A program made the position numbers and the translations under genes. Shown one piece after another: positions 25,091-33,997 of a DNA stretch of 64,000 nt. Position 1 is the stretch's first letter. The number at the start of each line of letters is the position of its first letter. Location of the stretch: NCBI RefSeq assembly GCF_002288185.1, contig NZ_CP016776.1:868001-932000 (forward strand), given 5' to 3'. Origin of the DNA: Candidatus Planktophila vernalis (lineage in GTDB: Bacteria; Actinomycetota; Actinomycetes; Nanopelagicales; Nanopelagicaceae). The notes below the pieces were generated by a model that worked only from the letters and a program-made list of their open reading frames with translations, had not been told where the DNA came from and did not search any database.

Positions 25091-25552
25091 ATGAAAAACC
25101 TGTTAGCCGTAATCGGTATCGCCATTGTCTTTACCTATGTCATTGGCTCTGGTCTCTGGGTAAACACAGGAGATAACTGGTATCGAACATTAAATGCACC
25201 ATCCTGGCAACCACCACCTGCCATCTTTGGCATTATCTGGCCCTATAACTTCATAGTCCTTGGTGTTGCCGCCGTAACTATTGCCCAGCGCGCTGCAACT
25301 ACAACAACGCTGATCTACTTAACTTTCTTCGCACTATCTGTTGCTTGTGCTCTCACATGGGCATTTCAGTTCTATCGCCCTCACAACTTAAGCTTTGCAG
25401 CCCTTGCACTTGTGGGAACAGTGTTATTGACGATTCCTATGACAGTGATTGCCTTTAGGACATCTATCGGTTTAGGAGTTGCACTGCTTCCCTACCAAAT
25501 CTGGGTAGCGATAGCGGCAAATCTGAGTTACACCTACAGCCGTCTGAACTAA
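25091..25552 (+). CDS. tspO: TspO/MBR family membrane protein
   Basis: 153 residues with five transmembrane helices and the family landmarks WYRTLNAPSWQPPPAIFGIIWPYNF and a C-terminal LLPYQIWVAIAANLSYTYSRLN. TspO proteins bind tetrapyrroles such as protoporphyrin and relate to light and oxidative stress; the exact role here is unknown. It stands alone between the hairpin-rich gap and convergent small membrane genes. Confidence 0.92.
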   Translation: MKNLLAVIGIAIVFTYVIGSGLWVNTGDNWYRTLNAPSWQPPPAIFGIIWPYNFIVLGVAAVTIAQRAATTTTLIYLTFFALSVACALTWAFQFYRPHNLSFAALALVGTVLLTIPMTVIAFRTSIGLGVALLPYQIWVAIAANLSYTYSRLN

Positions 25553-25556
25553 CTCT

Positions 25557-25679
25557 TTAGGACTCGAAGTCCCCACCACGTCCGGTCATCTTCTTTTTTG
25601 CCTTGCTTGGCTTTTCATAGGCAACCAAGAAGATAGCCACTGCAACAGCAAATAAACCAACAATGACTATCTTCTCCAT
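25557..25679 (-). CDS. 40-residue membrane protein
   Basis: ATG at 25679, TAA at 25557-25559. MEKIVIVGLFAVAVAIFLVA forms one helix, followed by a basic KPSKAKKKMTGRGG tail. An AGGATAA sits just upstream, and the gene starts 4 nt after the stop of the upstream 124-residue membrane protein, so the two form an operon. It converges on tspO with a 4-nt gap. Function unknown. Confidence 0.68.
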   Translation of the reverse strand: MEKIVIVGLFAVAVAIFLVAYEKPSKAKKKMTGRGGDFES

Positions 25680-25683
25680 GGCT

Positions 25684-26058
25684 TTATCCTAGAACAGCCC
25701 ACACAACAAGTGAGAACACTGCAATACCAAGACCAACGATTGCAATGGCAGATAGTGAGAGCAGACCACGTGATCCGCCAACCTTCTTAGCTAGCTCTGA
25801 TGATTTTTCTAATCTATTAAGGTCGACCATCAAGGCTTCAGCTTCACGAATCGTTGCGTATTGGGTAATCATCGACAAGATTCCAGTTGTTGCTGCCACA
25901 CCAATTGTTAAGTACTTAGCACCATCTGATGCTCCATCAAATTTGCCAAAGGCTGCCAAAACAAAGATGCCAATGAGCATCAAGTTAGGCGCCATTTGAG
26001 CTCTAATAATCTGTGAGCGCTTGGTATTCCATAAATCTAATAAGTTCTTCTCATCCAT
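25684..26058 (-). CDS. Membrane protein of unknown function, 124 residues
   Basis: Soluble charged start (MDEKNLLDLWNTKRSQIIRAQ), then hydrophobic helices at about residues 24-37, 47-65 and 100-122 separated by a charged segment. No recognised domain. It is followed by the 40-residue membrane gene. Confidence 0.7.
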   Translation of the reverse strand: MDEKNLLDLWNTKRSQIIRAQMAPNLMLIGIFVLAAFGKFDGASDGAKYLTIGVAATTGILSMITQYATIREAEALMVDLNRLEKSSELAKKVGGSRGLLSLSAIAIVGLGIAVFSLVVWAVLG

Positions 26059-26167
26059 CTGGTTCTCTCCCTCACCTAGGCTGCTGCGCAGAGCAACGAG
26101 TAAAGCCTAAGGCCAGATTATGAACTTCGCATGGCCAATCAAAAAACACTCACCTACGATTAACCCC

Positions 26168-26311
26168 ATGGGGCGCATAGCAAAGGTTAAAAATGGCTTT
26201 GAGCCAAAAACCTGCCTGCGCTGTCACCTACCCTTTGAATGGCGCAAGAAGTGGGCTAAGAACTGGGATGAGGTTAAGTACTGCAGTGATCGTTGCAGGA
26301 ACAACAAATGA
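26168..26311 (+). CDS. DUF2256 protein (small zinc-finger-like)
   Basis: 47 residues from the ATG at 26168: [29 protein letters not shown] matches DUF2256, with CxxC and CxxxC pairs suited to zinc. The family is regularly found beside FeS photolyase genes, as here, where the stop overlaps the photolyase ATG (ATGA). An upstream in-frame ATG at 26120 would add 16 unconserved residues. Confidence 0.87.
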   Translation: MGRIAKVKNGFEPKTCLRCHLPFEWRKKWAKNWDEVKYCSDRCRNNK

Positions 26312-27780
26312 AGCGCATCCTCTATATCCCCTTTGATCACCTGCACCGCAATTACGGCGCACTCAAAGATGCCGACCCCAAAGAGGATGTCATCGCCTTA
26401 GTTGAAAGCGAACGCATGAGCACAGGGCGCTCTTGGCACAAGGAGCGCCTGTTCTTTCTTATCTCCTCCGCCCGCCACTTTGCCAAATCCCTTGAAGATG
26501 AAGGCTTCAGCGTTGAATACACCAAAGCCCCAACAACTATTGATGGGTTGGATGAGATAAATAAGAAGTATAAAAAGCTACCTATCACCTGCGCAGAACC
26601 TTCCTCTTTTAGAGCATTTAATGATCTAAAAACACACGGTGTCACATTTATTGATAATGACTTCTTTTTAACCCCACGTCCCCTGTTTAACCAATGGGCA
26701 TCAGAACAAAAGAGCTATCTGATGGAGAACTTCTATAGAAAGCAGCGCACGCGCCTCAACATCTTGATGGAGGGCAAAGATCCTGTAGGTGGGGCGTGGA
26801 ATTTTGATAAAGAAAATAGATTGCCACCACCTAAAAAATATGAAGGTCCCAAATACTTAGAACACAAGAGGGATGAGATAGATAAGCAAGTAGCCAAAGA
26901 GCTTGAGCACACCCCCACAACCGCCTGGGCCACCACCCGCAAAGGTGCATTGGCGCAGTTAAAAAACTTTATTGATAACCACTTTGCCGACTTTGGCCCG
27001 CTAGAAGATGCCATGACAGTTGATAACTGGGCACTCCACCACTCATTACTCTCTCCGTATTTAAACAATGGACTACTTCACCCAACAGAGGTCATCCACG
27101 CCGCCATGAAGGCCTTTAAAACAGGATCTGTTCCTATTGAATCTGCAGAAGGCTTTATCAGACAAGTTATTGGTTGGCGTGAATACGTCAACGGTATGTA
27201 TTGGTTCCTAGGCCCTGACTATAGAAACAATAATCAACTAGCTGCCACAAGGCCCCTCTTGCCTCTCTTTAGTGATCCCAGCAAAACTCAAATGAACTGT
27301 ATGAAACAAACTGTTACTGACATTAACGATCGCGCCTGGGTCCACCACATCCCGCGCCTCATGTTGCTCTCTAACTTAGCTCTCATTACTGGCACGAATC
27401 CGCAAGCCTTTCTTGATTGGATGCGCGAAGTATTTATAGATGCATCTGAATGGGTCATGGTTCCAAACGTTATCGGTATGGGTGTTCACGCAGATGGCGG
27501 TCAGATGATGACTAAGCCATATGCCGCAGGTGGTGCCTACATCTCACGCATGTCTAACTACTGCAAAGGATGTTCATACAACCCCAAGCTGCGCGTTGGT
27601 GATGATGCTTGCCCTTTTACAACCCTCTATTGGGATTTTCTTGATCGCCACAAAGAGGCCTTTGCTAAAAACCACCGCATGAGTCAACAAGTCTTTGGTT
27701 TAAATCGCCTGAGTGATCTTCCTGAGTTAAAGGAGAGAGCACAAGAAGTCTTAGAAGGTTTGCAAAAAGGAACGATCTAA
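26308..27780 (+). CDS. phrB: 4Fe-4S photolyase/cryptochrome (PhrB / FeS-BCP family)
   Basis: 490 residues. The C-terminal half has C331, C419, C422 and C435; the spacings of 88, 3 and 13 equal those of the four 4Fe-4S ligands of Agrobacterium PhrB (C350, C438, C441, C454). HNYG-like RNYGALK near residue 14, [21 protein letters not shown] and the [17 protein letters not shown] segment are family signatures. PhrB repairs (6-4) photoproducts with light using FAD and a ribolumazine antenna; the latter is a product of the rib operon also present in this window. Translation is coupled to the DUF2256 gene. Confidence 0.93.
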   Translation: MKRILYIPFDHLHRNYGALKDADPKEDVIALVESERMSTGRSWHKERLFFLISSARHFAKSLEDEGFSVEYTKAPTTIDGLDEINKKYKKLPITCAEPSSFRAFNDLKTHGVTFIDNDFFLTPRPLFNQWASEQKSYLMENFYRKQRTRLNILMEGKDPVGGAWNFDKENRLPPPKKYEGPKYLEHKRDEIDKQVAKELEHTPTTAWATTRKGALAQLKNFIDNHFADFGPLEDAMTVDNWALHHSLLSPYLNNGLLHPTEVIHAAMKAFKTGSVPIESAEGFIRQVIGWREYVNGMYWFLGPDYRNNNQLAATRPLLPLFSDPSKTQMNCMKQTVTDINDRAWVHHIPRLMLLSNLALITGTNPQAFLDWMREVFIDASEWVMVPNVIGMGVHADGGQMMTKPYAAGGAYISRMSNYCKGCSYNPKLRVGDDACPFTTLYWDFLDRHKEAFAKNHRMSQQVFGLNRLSDLPELKERAQEVLEGLQKGTI

Positions 27781-28629
27781 TTACTTCTTCAGAGGGCCTA
27801 GCTTATAAGAATCTAATCTCACTGCAGGCTTAGCTTGATTTTGATGCTGTGATTTAAAGGAAGCGGTTGCATCTGTGCCACACAAAGAAACAATGGCACC
27901 AGGTCCGCCAGGGTGAGAGTTAATCCACTTAGTTAAGTCATAGACATAATCATCAACAACAGCCCAGCAGCTCTTTGCGCTGTTGTTAGCTTTAACTTGA
28001 GCCATGGTGTAACCGGCAATTGTTGGTGTGGGGGTAGGAGTAGGAGTTGGTTTTGGTGTGGGCGTTGGCGTAGGAGTTGGCGTAGGTGTTGGAGTTTGGG
28101 TTTGAGTTTGAGTAGGAGTTGGTGCAGGACCGCGTAGTACTTCACCAGGAATCTCTTTATCTCCCACACCTAAAGTAATACTTGCTTTACCACGCGAAGT
28201 AAGAAGAAAACTATAAACACCACTCTTAGCAACTGAGCTATGGCGACCTAAATACAAATACATTGTTTGTGAGTACGTCTCTAAAAACTTTGTGCGCTCA
28301 TTGAGCTTCATTGTTGTTTTAAAGCCACCAGGACCTGTAACAACAAGCGTAGGAAGCTGTGTCATCTTAAGAGCGCTCTCTGGCTTTTTATCCATGATCA
28401 AGTATTGAAAATTAAGTGCATCGCCCTCTTGTAGTTGGGCGCGAAATCCCTTTTTCTCTCCCGCTTTAGTAAAAGATGCTCTGATAGCAAAAGAGATGGT
28501 GCCATCAACTAGAAGAGGTCCCTTGGCAGCAGTTGTATCGCTCTTTAAAAGATCAACGGGTTGATGTGCTGGGGCAGAGCTTGTGCCAAGAAAGGTCAGC
28601 GCAATAACTAGGGCCAGCAGCTTCTTCAT
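27781..28629 (-). CDS. Exported protein with Pro-Thr linker and C-terminal cytochrome b5 domain
   Basis: Signal peptide MKKLLALVIALTFLGTSSAPA from the ATG at 28629; a beta-rich N-terminal domain of about 150 residues without a recognised family; a PT-repeat linker (PTPTPT..) of about 45 residues; then cytochrome b5: YTMAQVKANNSAKSCWAVV, heme ligands in HPGGPGAI and, 20-odd residues on, SQHQ. An exported b5 would carry electrons or heme outside the membrane. It converges on the photolyase gene with no gap. Confidence 0.87.
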   Translation of the reverse strand: MKKLLALVIALTFLGTSSAPAHQPVDLLKSDTTAAKGPLLVDGTISFAIRASFTKAGEKKGFRAQLQEGDALNFQYLIMDKKPESALKMTQLPTLVVTGPGGFKTTMKLNERTKFLETYSQTMYLYLGRHSSVAKSGVYSFLLTSRGKASITLGVGDKEIPGEVLRGPAPTPTQTQTQTPTPTPTPTPTPTPKPTPTPTPTPTIAGYTMAQVKANNSAKSCWAVVDDYVYDLTKWINSHPGGPGAIVSLCGTDATASFKSQHQNQAKPAVRLDSYKLGPLKK

Positions 28630-28700
28630 GGCAAAACCGTACAGGCGCACTTCCCACTTCGCACTTTTACTTTCGGTGAATTCTCTGTTAATTGCCAGAA

Positions 28701-29147
28701 CTATCCGTAAATAGTGTCCTCTTCTAGATCTTCACCCTTAGCAACAACTCTGCTGGCCTTTCGCGCTCTCCACGCCCCCGTTGCCCATAACGCCCAGATA
28801 ACAAGAAGTGGTTGAAAGAACAATCTAATGAAGCGTGCTCTATCGCTATCTAAACCAAAGGCATCAACCTGGTTAACATACTGCGAGATATTGCCGGGAA
28901 AGATTGCCACAAAGAAAGCTGCAACTACCCAACCCACAGCAACCCTGTATCGCCACAAAAAGATGAGAGAGAGCCCTAAAACAATCTCAACAACGCCTGA
29001 GGCAAGAACAACAAAGTCTGCCCATGATTTCAAGATCGTTGGCACCTGTGCCTGAAACTCTGTGCGATTTGTTGTTAAGTGCCCGATGCCTGCATAGGCA
29101 AGGGCAATGCCAAGAATGATTTGTGGGATGCGCTGTGCAATCTTCAT
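28701..29147 (-). CDS. DoxX-like membrane protein
   Basis: 148 residues, four transmembrane helices; IILGIALAYAGIGHL near the start and the GNISQYVNQVDAFGLDSDRARFIRL loop resemble DoxX/DUF4260-like proteins. Start at 29147 or 29168 (seven more residues). DoxX proteins are often beside thiol oxidoreductases, as here with the DCC gene 12 nt away. Confidence 0.75.
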   Translation of the reverse strand: MKIAQRIPQIILGIALAYAGIGHLTTNRTEFQAQVPTILKSWADFVVLASGVVEIVLGLSLIFLWRYRVAVGWVVAAFFVAIFPGNISQYVNQVDAFGLDSDRARFIRLFFQPLLVIWALWATGAWRARKASRVVAKGEDLEEDTIYG

Positions 29148-29179
29148 GTGGCTAGTAAACACCACCATGAAGAAATACC

Positions 29180-29527
29180 TTAGTTTTTTAGTAGACGCGA
29201 GAGCAGCTTCACGGGCGCAGAGTTTCTATTACCCGCCACCCACCTATATCCACTGCGCCCAATAGGTCCTGAAAGAGTAATAAGAGTAGAGAGAACTCTG
29301 TTGCCTCTGAGCTTTAGCAAATATGCCACTGCCCCAGCACCACTTAACGTTTTATCACCTGATGCAACAAAAACCTCACGGGAGCACTGTTCTATGCTCA
29401 ACCCAAACTGTGAAAGATCTGCGCTGTGAAAATCCAGCGCTGTGATTTCAATCTTCTTTTGTAGCCAGTTAATAGAGTTATTGCATAGTTCACATTTACC
29501 ATCATAAATAACGCTTATCTCACTCAT
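29180..29527 (-). CDS. DCC family thiol-disulfide oxidoreductase
   Basis: 115 residues with the name-giving motif YDGKCELCNNSINWL (DxxCxxC) near the N-terminus. DCC (DUF393) proteins are thioredoxin-like. It precedes the DoxX gene in the same direction, forming a likely redox pair. Confidence 0.88.
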   Translation of the reverse strand: MSEISVIYDGKCELCNNSINWLQKKIEITALDFHSADLSQFGLSIEQCSREVFVASGDKTLSGAGAVAYLLKLRGNRVLSTLITLSGPIGRSGYRWVAGNRNSAPVKLLSRLLKN

Positions 29528-29598
29528 TGGCGGCCACCTTCACGGTTTAACTCTAACTCACCTAGACAGCCTGAAAGAGTGATAGTTAAACTCAAGGC

Positions 29599-30033
29599 AT
29601 GAGACGGATAGTTGCAATCTGTGCGATGGTTTTATTACTGAGTAGCTGTTCACAAAAGCCAGCTTTTGAAGAGTTAGCCGATGGCGGGTGCAGCAGTGAG
29701 CAAGCTAAGTTAGTACAAGCTCATATCTCTTCTCAGATAGATGCACTTGCTAAGAAAGATTGGAAGTTGGCCTACTCCTATGCCTCACCTGGCTTTAGAT
29801 CTGGTGTGGGAATTGATCAGTTTACTTTCATCATTGGCACGCAGTACGCAATGCTCGTTGAAAATGAAGGCTATGAGTTCGGTACCTGCACTATTGCTAG
29901 TGAGAAGTTGGTTCAAGAAATAGCAGTTACCAGCAACGCTGAGATAACTAACCTCACCTACATCCTCTCCGTTGAGAAGCAAGTTCTAGGCGCTGACTCT
30001 GCAACTGCCTCTCAGCCAAAGCTTGAGGCTTAA
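29599..30033 (+). CDS. Lipoprotein, DUF4864-like
   Basis: 144 residues; lipobox LLLSSCSQK, then ISSQIDALAKKDWKLAYSYASPGFR resembling the start of DUF4864 (NTF2-like) domains. Three further Cys are spread through the mature part. Function unknown. The stop is 10 nt from the convergent CDGSH-like gene. Confidence 0.7.
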   Translation: MRRIVAICAMVLLLSSCSQKPAFEELADGGCSSEQAKLVQAHISSQIDALAKKDWKLAYSYASPGFRSGVGIDQFTFIIGTQYAMLVENEGYEFGTCTIASEKLVQEIAVTSNAEITNLTYILSVEKQVLGADSATASQPKLEA

Positions 30034-30043
30034 AAAGAACTAG

Positions 30044-30193
30044 TTAGTTGTTCTTCACATACTCAGCTGCATGAGGAAAACCATTTTCTTCAAGCTTTTT
30101 TGCTAGATCAGCCTTCACAGCTGCAACTACTTTATGTGTTCCATTGCAGTTCTTCTCAGGATCTGTTGTATATCCGCATGCACAAGCGCCCAT
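30044..30193 (-). CDS. 49-residue CDGSH-like iron-sulfur protein
   Basis: ATG at 30193, TAA at 30044-30046. Residues 4-20 read C-A-C-G-Y-T-T-D-P-E-K-N-C-N-G-T-H: Cys, Cys, Cys, His in the CDGSH order but with C-x-C-x9-C-N-G-T-H, one residue longer than the canonical spacing and Asn for Asp. A helical tail (KVVAAVKADLAKKLEENGF) follows. The ligand set suggests a 2Fe-2S protein; the altered spacing makes that inference rather than observation. Confidence 0.72.
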   Translation of the reverse strand: MGACACGYTTDPEKNCNGTHKVVAAVKADLAKKLEENGFPHAAEYVKNN

Positions 30194-30246
30194 GGCATAA
30201 CTCTTTTCTTTAATAAGGAGAGCTAAATACTAGAGGGCCAAGGAGA

Positions 30247-31782
30247 TTGTGGCGCTTTGAACCAAGTGCGGGGCCACAGGTGCACAAAAACCTTAAGCTT
30301 CTTGCGCAAGCATCTGGCGGTGTAGTGAGCCCACGGTCTACATTTGCACATGTGACTACCTATGCCAACCGTGCATTTGATACACCCCGTCCTGCGGAGT
30401 ATCCAGGCATTCCAGCGCCTATCTTTCGTCGCAACTGGCGCACACAACCCGAACTACCAGGACCCAATCCACTCTTATCGGATTGGTTGACTCTTACCTT
30501 TATTAGAAACACCCCACAATTTCTCTCTAAAATGCAAAAGCGCTATGGAAACACCTGTGCCTTTTACTTATCTCGCAGATTATTCATAGGAGTCTTTTCA
30601 GCAGAAGCAGTCCATCAGGTAACCGTTGCCCAGCAGCACAACTTTGTTAAAGGCGTTGGCTTTGCGCGCATGCGCAAAGTATTAGGTGAAGGCTTACTCA
30701 CTAATGAAGAGCCAATCCACTTAAATCACCGCCGCTTGATGCAGCCGCCCTTTCACCATGGAAACCTAGATTCCTACGTCGCCATCATGCACAAACTAGT
30801 CAATGAACACATCAACAAATGGGATGGCAAAAGCTCAGTCAACTTAGCTCCCGAGATGATGACAATCACTCTAGAGATAGTCAGCCAATGTTTATTTGGC
30901 CTTGAATCATCCAAATACACAGCACAGATCGCCCACTCCATGGAGATCGCAATCGATCGAATTGAGCGCACGATGCTGCCAGGCTTAGAGCGCTTTGATA
31001 AATCAGCTCTGTCCTACTTTGTTGCCTTTGAAGAAGCTGCCAATCAACTAGCAGATATTGCAGAAGAAATCATTCAAACCCGCATCGCTAGCAACACTAC
31101 TCACAGTGATGATCTACTCGGCATTTTGCTACAAATGCGCGATCACATCTCTATGGAACACATCCGTGACGAAGTTCTAACGCTCATCCTGAGTGGACAT
31201 GAAACCACTGCAAATGTTTTAACCTGGGCATTTTCCTATATGAGCAACAACCCACAGGCAGCTGCAGATCTTGCACAAGAAGCAGATCAAGCGCAGTGGA
31301 TTAAAGAGAAGAGAGTTCCAACATTTGCAGAGCTTGAAGCATCATCGACCTTTGCTACGGCAGTTCTCAATGAAACTCTGCGACTTGCCCCCCCTGTTTG
31401 GGTCTCCCCTCGTATTGCATTAAAGGATTGTGTTATCGATGGAACACAGGTTCCAGCAGGTGCCCATGTGTTAATTAGTCAGTTTGTAACACAGCGCCTA
31501 GACACATACTTCACACAACCCAACACCTGGAACCCTTATCGCTGGATGGATCCACACTTTGAAAGCTCACTTCCCCGCGGTGCTTACTTCCCATTCCTAG
31601 CAGGCAGCCGCAAATGCCTAGGAGAATCCTTTGCACTTGCTGAATCACGTCTTATTTTGTTATTAGTTGCCCATAAGTTCCACACCTCAAACACAATGCC
31701 AAAAGCACAACCCCGCACCACCTATAGGGCAAAGGGTGTTGTTCCAACGGCGATAAAAGCTAGAAGCAAAGCGTATGAGTGA
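30247..31782 (+). CDS. Cytochrome P450
   Basis: About 511 residues with LSGHETTAN in the I-helix, NETLRL (ExxR), and the heme loop FLAGSRKCLGE (FxxGxRxCxG). A heme monooxygenase resembling the CYP102/CYP4-type long P450s, substrate unknown, with no reductase partner nearby. The start is unclear: TTG at 30247 lies only one base from AAGGAG, and GTG at 30280 is an alternative. The 3' end overlaps the DUF2087 gene by 8 nt. Confidence 0.9.
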   Translation: MWRFEPSAGPQVHKNLKLLAQASGGVVSPRSTFAHVTTYANRAFDTPRPAEYPGIPAPIFRRNWRTQPELPGPNPLLSDWLTLTFIRNTPQFLSKMQKRYGNTCAFYLSRRLFIGVFSAEAVHQVTVAQQHNFVKGVGFARMRKVLGEGLLTNEEPIHLNHRRLMQPPFHHGNLDSYVAIMHKLVNEHINKWDGKSSVNLAPEMMTITLEIVSQCLFGLESSKYTAQIAHSMEIAIDRIERTMLPGLERFDKSALSYFVAFEEAANQLADIAEEIIQTRIASNTTHSDDLLGILLQMRDHISMEHIRDEVLTLILSGHETTANVLTWAFSYMSNNPQAAADLAQEADQAQWIKEKRVPTFAELEASSTFATAVLNETLRLAPPVWVSPRIALKDCVIDGTQVPAGAHVLISQFVTQRLDTYFTQPNTWNPYRWMDPHFESSLPRGAYFPFLAGSRKCLGESFALAESRLILLLVAHKFHTSNTMPKAQPRTTYRAKGVVPTAIKARSKAYE

Positions 31783-32038
31783 GCAGATAGATCAGTTCTT
31801 TGCCCCTGATGGCACGCTAATTAGCATTCCAGTAAAGCCTGCCAAGAAGATTGCAGTCCTTAAAGAGATTGCAAAGAAACTATCTCCTGATACTAAATAC
31901 CCTGAAAAAGAGTTAAATGCACTAATAGCCACCTACCACCCAGATACCGCAGCCATTAGACGGTACATGATTGAGTACGGGATCTTGGAGAGGGATGGGG
32001 GAAGTGTTTATTGGGTAGCCAAGGGTCAGATTTCTTAG
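31775..32038 (+). CDS. DUF2087 domain protein
   Basis: 87 residues matching DUF2087: KIAVLKEIAKKL..TKYPEKELNALIATYHPDTAAIRRYMIEYGILERDGGSVYWV. The domain resembles a winged helix and often regulates or accompanies metabolic genes, but no function is proven. Overlap with the P450 indicates co-expression. Confidence 0.85.
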   Translation: MSEQIDQFFAPDGTLISIPVKPAKKIAVLKEIAKKLSPDTKYPEKELNALIATYHPDTAAIRRYMIEYGILERDGGSVYWVAKGQIS

Positions 32039-32059
32039 AAATCTACAAATCTCTCTGCC

Positions 32060-32599
32060 CTACCACCCAAAAATTAGTATTCCTTTGAAGGGCAGCTGTA
32101 GTCGGCCAGATGCAAAAATCGCATCCATCTGATCCAAAGCTTTTTGATAATCATTCTGATTCTTAACTGAAGCGTACGAATAAGACAAGCGAAGTCCAAT
32201 AATCAAATACTCAGCATCTTGAACTAATGAAGTTCGCACCAAATCTCGGTAAAAAGCATTTCCTTGCCACCCGCGCCCAGATTCAATCTCTAAGACAGCC
32301 TTATGTGTCGGATGCCAGCCATCTATTTCATAATTCACTTTAGTTGCCCCACGGTCACCGTAAAGCACTGGCCTTGAAATTTTGTCTGCAGCTTTCTTTC
32401 CGGCTTCAATAAGCCATCCCTGATCAACTAGTGAATCCCTCAATACTTGCAGTACCTGGTCAGAATCAAAGCGCTCATGGAGACTTGACTCGATGAGCGA
32501 CTGTGAACTCTTAACTGATTCATTGAATTGCGTAATCCAACGGGGAGGTGCCATATGCCTTGGAAAAAACGCCCAATCGGGATAAGCAGCCATTTCCAC
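32060..32599 (-). CDS. Putative PD-(D/E)xK-type nuclease beside the m5C methyltransferase
   Basis: 179 residues; the core YEIDGWHPTHKAVLEIESGRGW has an Asp followed 12 residues later by ExE (D-x11-E-I-E), a pattern compatible with the PD-(D/E)xK nuclease fold, but with no recognised family name. It is divergent from the cytosine methyltransferase, which makes a defence or restriction role plausible. An ordinary uncharacterised protein is the alternative. Confidence 0.55.
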   Translation of the reverse strand: MEMAAYPDWAFFPRHMAPPRWITQFNESVKSSQSLIESSLHERFDSDQVLQVLRDSLVDQGWLIEAGKKAADKISRPVLYGDRGATKVNYEIDGWHPTHKAVLEIESGRGWQGNAFYRDLVRTSLVQDAEYLIIGLRLSYSYASVKNQNDYQKALDQMDAIFASGRLQLPFKGILIFGW

Positions 32600-32734
32600 A
32601 GCTTAATTCACACGCTTCTGCATAGCTAGTGAAGTATTGGAATAAGGTCTAATAAAGCTTTTATGGGCTTAATTTGCGAGTCGATCCCACCTTTTGTCAG
32701 TGGGAGTTCCTATGCTTCTGGGCGGAGGTAACAA

Positions 32735-33997
32735 GTGGCTTATAAATCAGAAGGTTACAGAGAACCGGCTAAACCGGTTGGCAACGTTGCAGAATTGTTT
32801 GCAGGCGTTGGTGGCTTTCGGATTGGCCTAGCTCGTGCCGGATGGAAAACAGTTTTTTCAAATCAGTGGGAACCAGCCACAAAAGTTCAACATGCCTCTG
32901 ATGTTTATGTAGCGCGCTTCGGTGAAGATGGACACAGCAACGAAGATATTGGAAGTGTAGATTCTCTCCCAAGAAATATTGACTTACTTGTTGGCGGATT
33001 TCCTTGCCAGGATTACTCAGTCGCAAAGACTCTCAATAGTTCTAAGGGACTCAAAGGTAAAAAGGGTGTCCTCTGGTGGGAAATTCTGCGCCTTGTTCAG
33101 GGACAAAAACCAAAATTCATTTTCTTAGAAAACGTAGATCGCCTGCTCAAATCACCTTCTAATCAACGTGGCCGTGATTTTGCAGTAATGCTTAAGACTC
33201 TTGGCGACGAGGGTTACACAATTGAATGGCGTGTTGTGAACGCCGCTGAGTATGGATTCCCTCAACGTCGTATCCGCGTATTCATTGTTGCAACCAAAAA
33301 GAAGCGAGGGGCTAAGAAGCAGACTCCCGAGAGCATCATCGGAAAGACAGGCATCCTGGCTCGTGCTCTTCCTATTGAAAAGTTAACTTCTGAACTTCAA
33401 GAGATTGACCTCGATGATGAGGCAGATCAGATTAGTACTCGCTTTAATAAGGGTGGTGGCAAGAGTTTGTTCATGAACTCTGGCTACTACGAAGATGGCG
33501 TTGCTTACACTGTGAAATCTGAAGCAAAGCTCTCAAAGACTGCAATGGTTTTGGGTGATGTTCTACAGCCAGATTCTCAAGTACCTGATGAGTATTGGGT
33601 GGAAGAAAAGCGCCTAAAGGAATGGAAATACCTAAAGGGCGCAAAAAGCATTGAACGAACCCATAAGGGTTCCGGTACTACTTATAACTACGCTGAAGGA
33701 AAGATGGCATTCCCAGACTTACTCACTAACCCAAGCCGCACCATTCTTACCGCAGAAGGCGGAAATACTCCTTCTCGCTTTAAGCACATTATTCAAACTA
33801 AGAATGGGTACCGTCGATTAACTCCTATTGAATTAGAGCGTTTAAATGGTTTTCCGGATAACTGGACGCAAAGAGATGATCAGGAAAAAGTCGTGGCTGA
33901 CAGCAAGCGTGCCTTCTTTATGGGAAATGCCTTGGTAATTGGTTTAATTGAAAAAGTTGGTAGAGTCATTGCAGCCGAAATCGAAAAGCTAAATTAG
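32735..33997 (+). CDS. DNA (cytosine-5-)-methyltransferase
   Basis: 420 residues. Motif I ELFAGVGGFRIGL (about 20-32), motif IV GGFPCQDYSVA with catalytic Cys91, motif VI LENVDRLL, motif VIII QRRIRVFIVA, a variable recognition region of about 190 residues and motif X FMGNALVIGLIE. The GTG start at 32735 has a strong GGAGGT. It modifies cytosine C5; the recognition site is not predictable. It is flanked on both sides by nuclease-like genes on the opposite strand. Confidence 0.94.
   Translation: MAYKSEGYREPAKPVGNVAELFAGVGGFRIGLARAGWKTVFSNQWEPATKVQHASDVYVARFGEDGHSNEDIGSVDSLPRNIDLLVGGFPCQDYSVAKTLNSSKGLKGKKGVLWWEILRLVQGQKPKFIFLENVDRLLKSPSNQRGRDFAVMLKTLGDEGYTIEWRVVNAAEYGFPQRRIRVFIVATKKKRGAKKQTPESIIGKTGILARALPIEKLTSELQEIDLDDEADQISTRFNKGGGKSLFMNSGYYEDGVAYTVKSEAKLSKTAMVLGDVLQPDSQVPDEYWVEEKRLKEWKYLKGAKSIERTHKGSGTTYNYAEGKMAFPDLLTNPSRTILTAEGGNTPSRFKHIIQTKNGYRRLTPIELERLNGFPDNWTQRDDQEKVVADSKRAFFMGNALVIGLIEKVGRVIAAEIEKLN

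Noticed and set aside
28021-28130. Tandem short repeats resembling a repeat array
   Set aside because: They encode the Pro-Thr linker of the cytochrome b5 protein; similar linkers occur at about 36120-36190 and 38580-38640. Not CRISPR.
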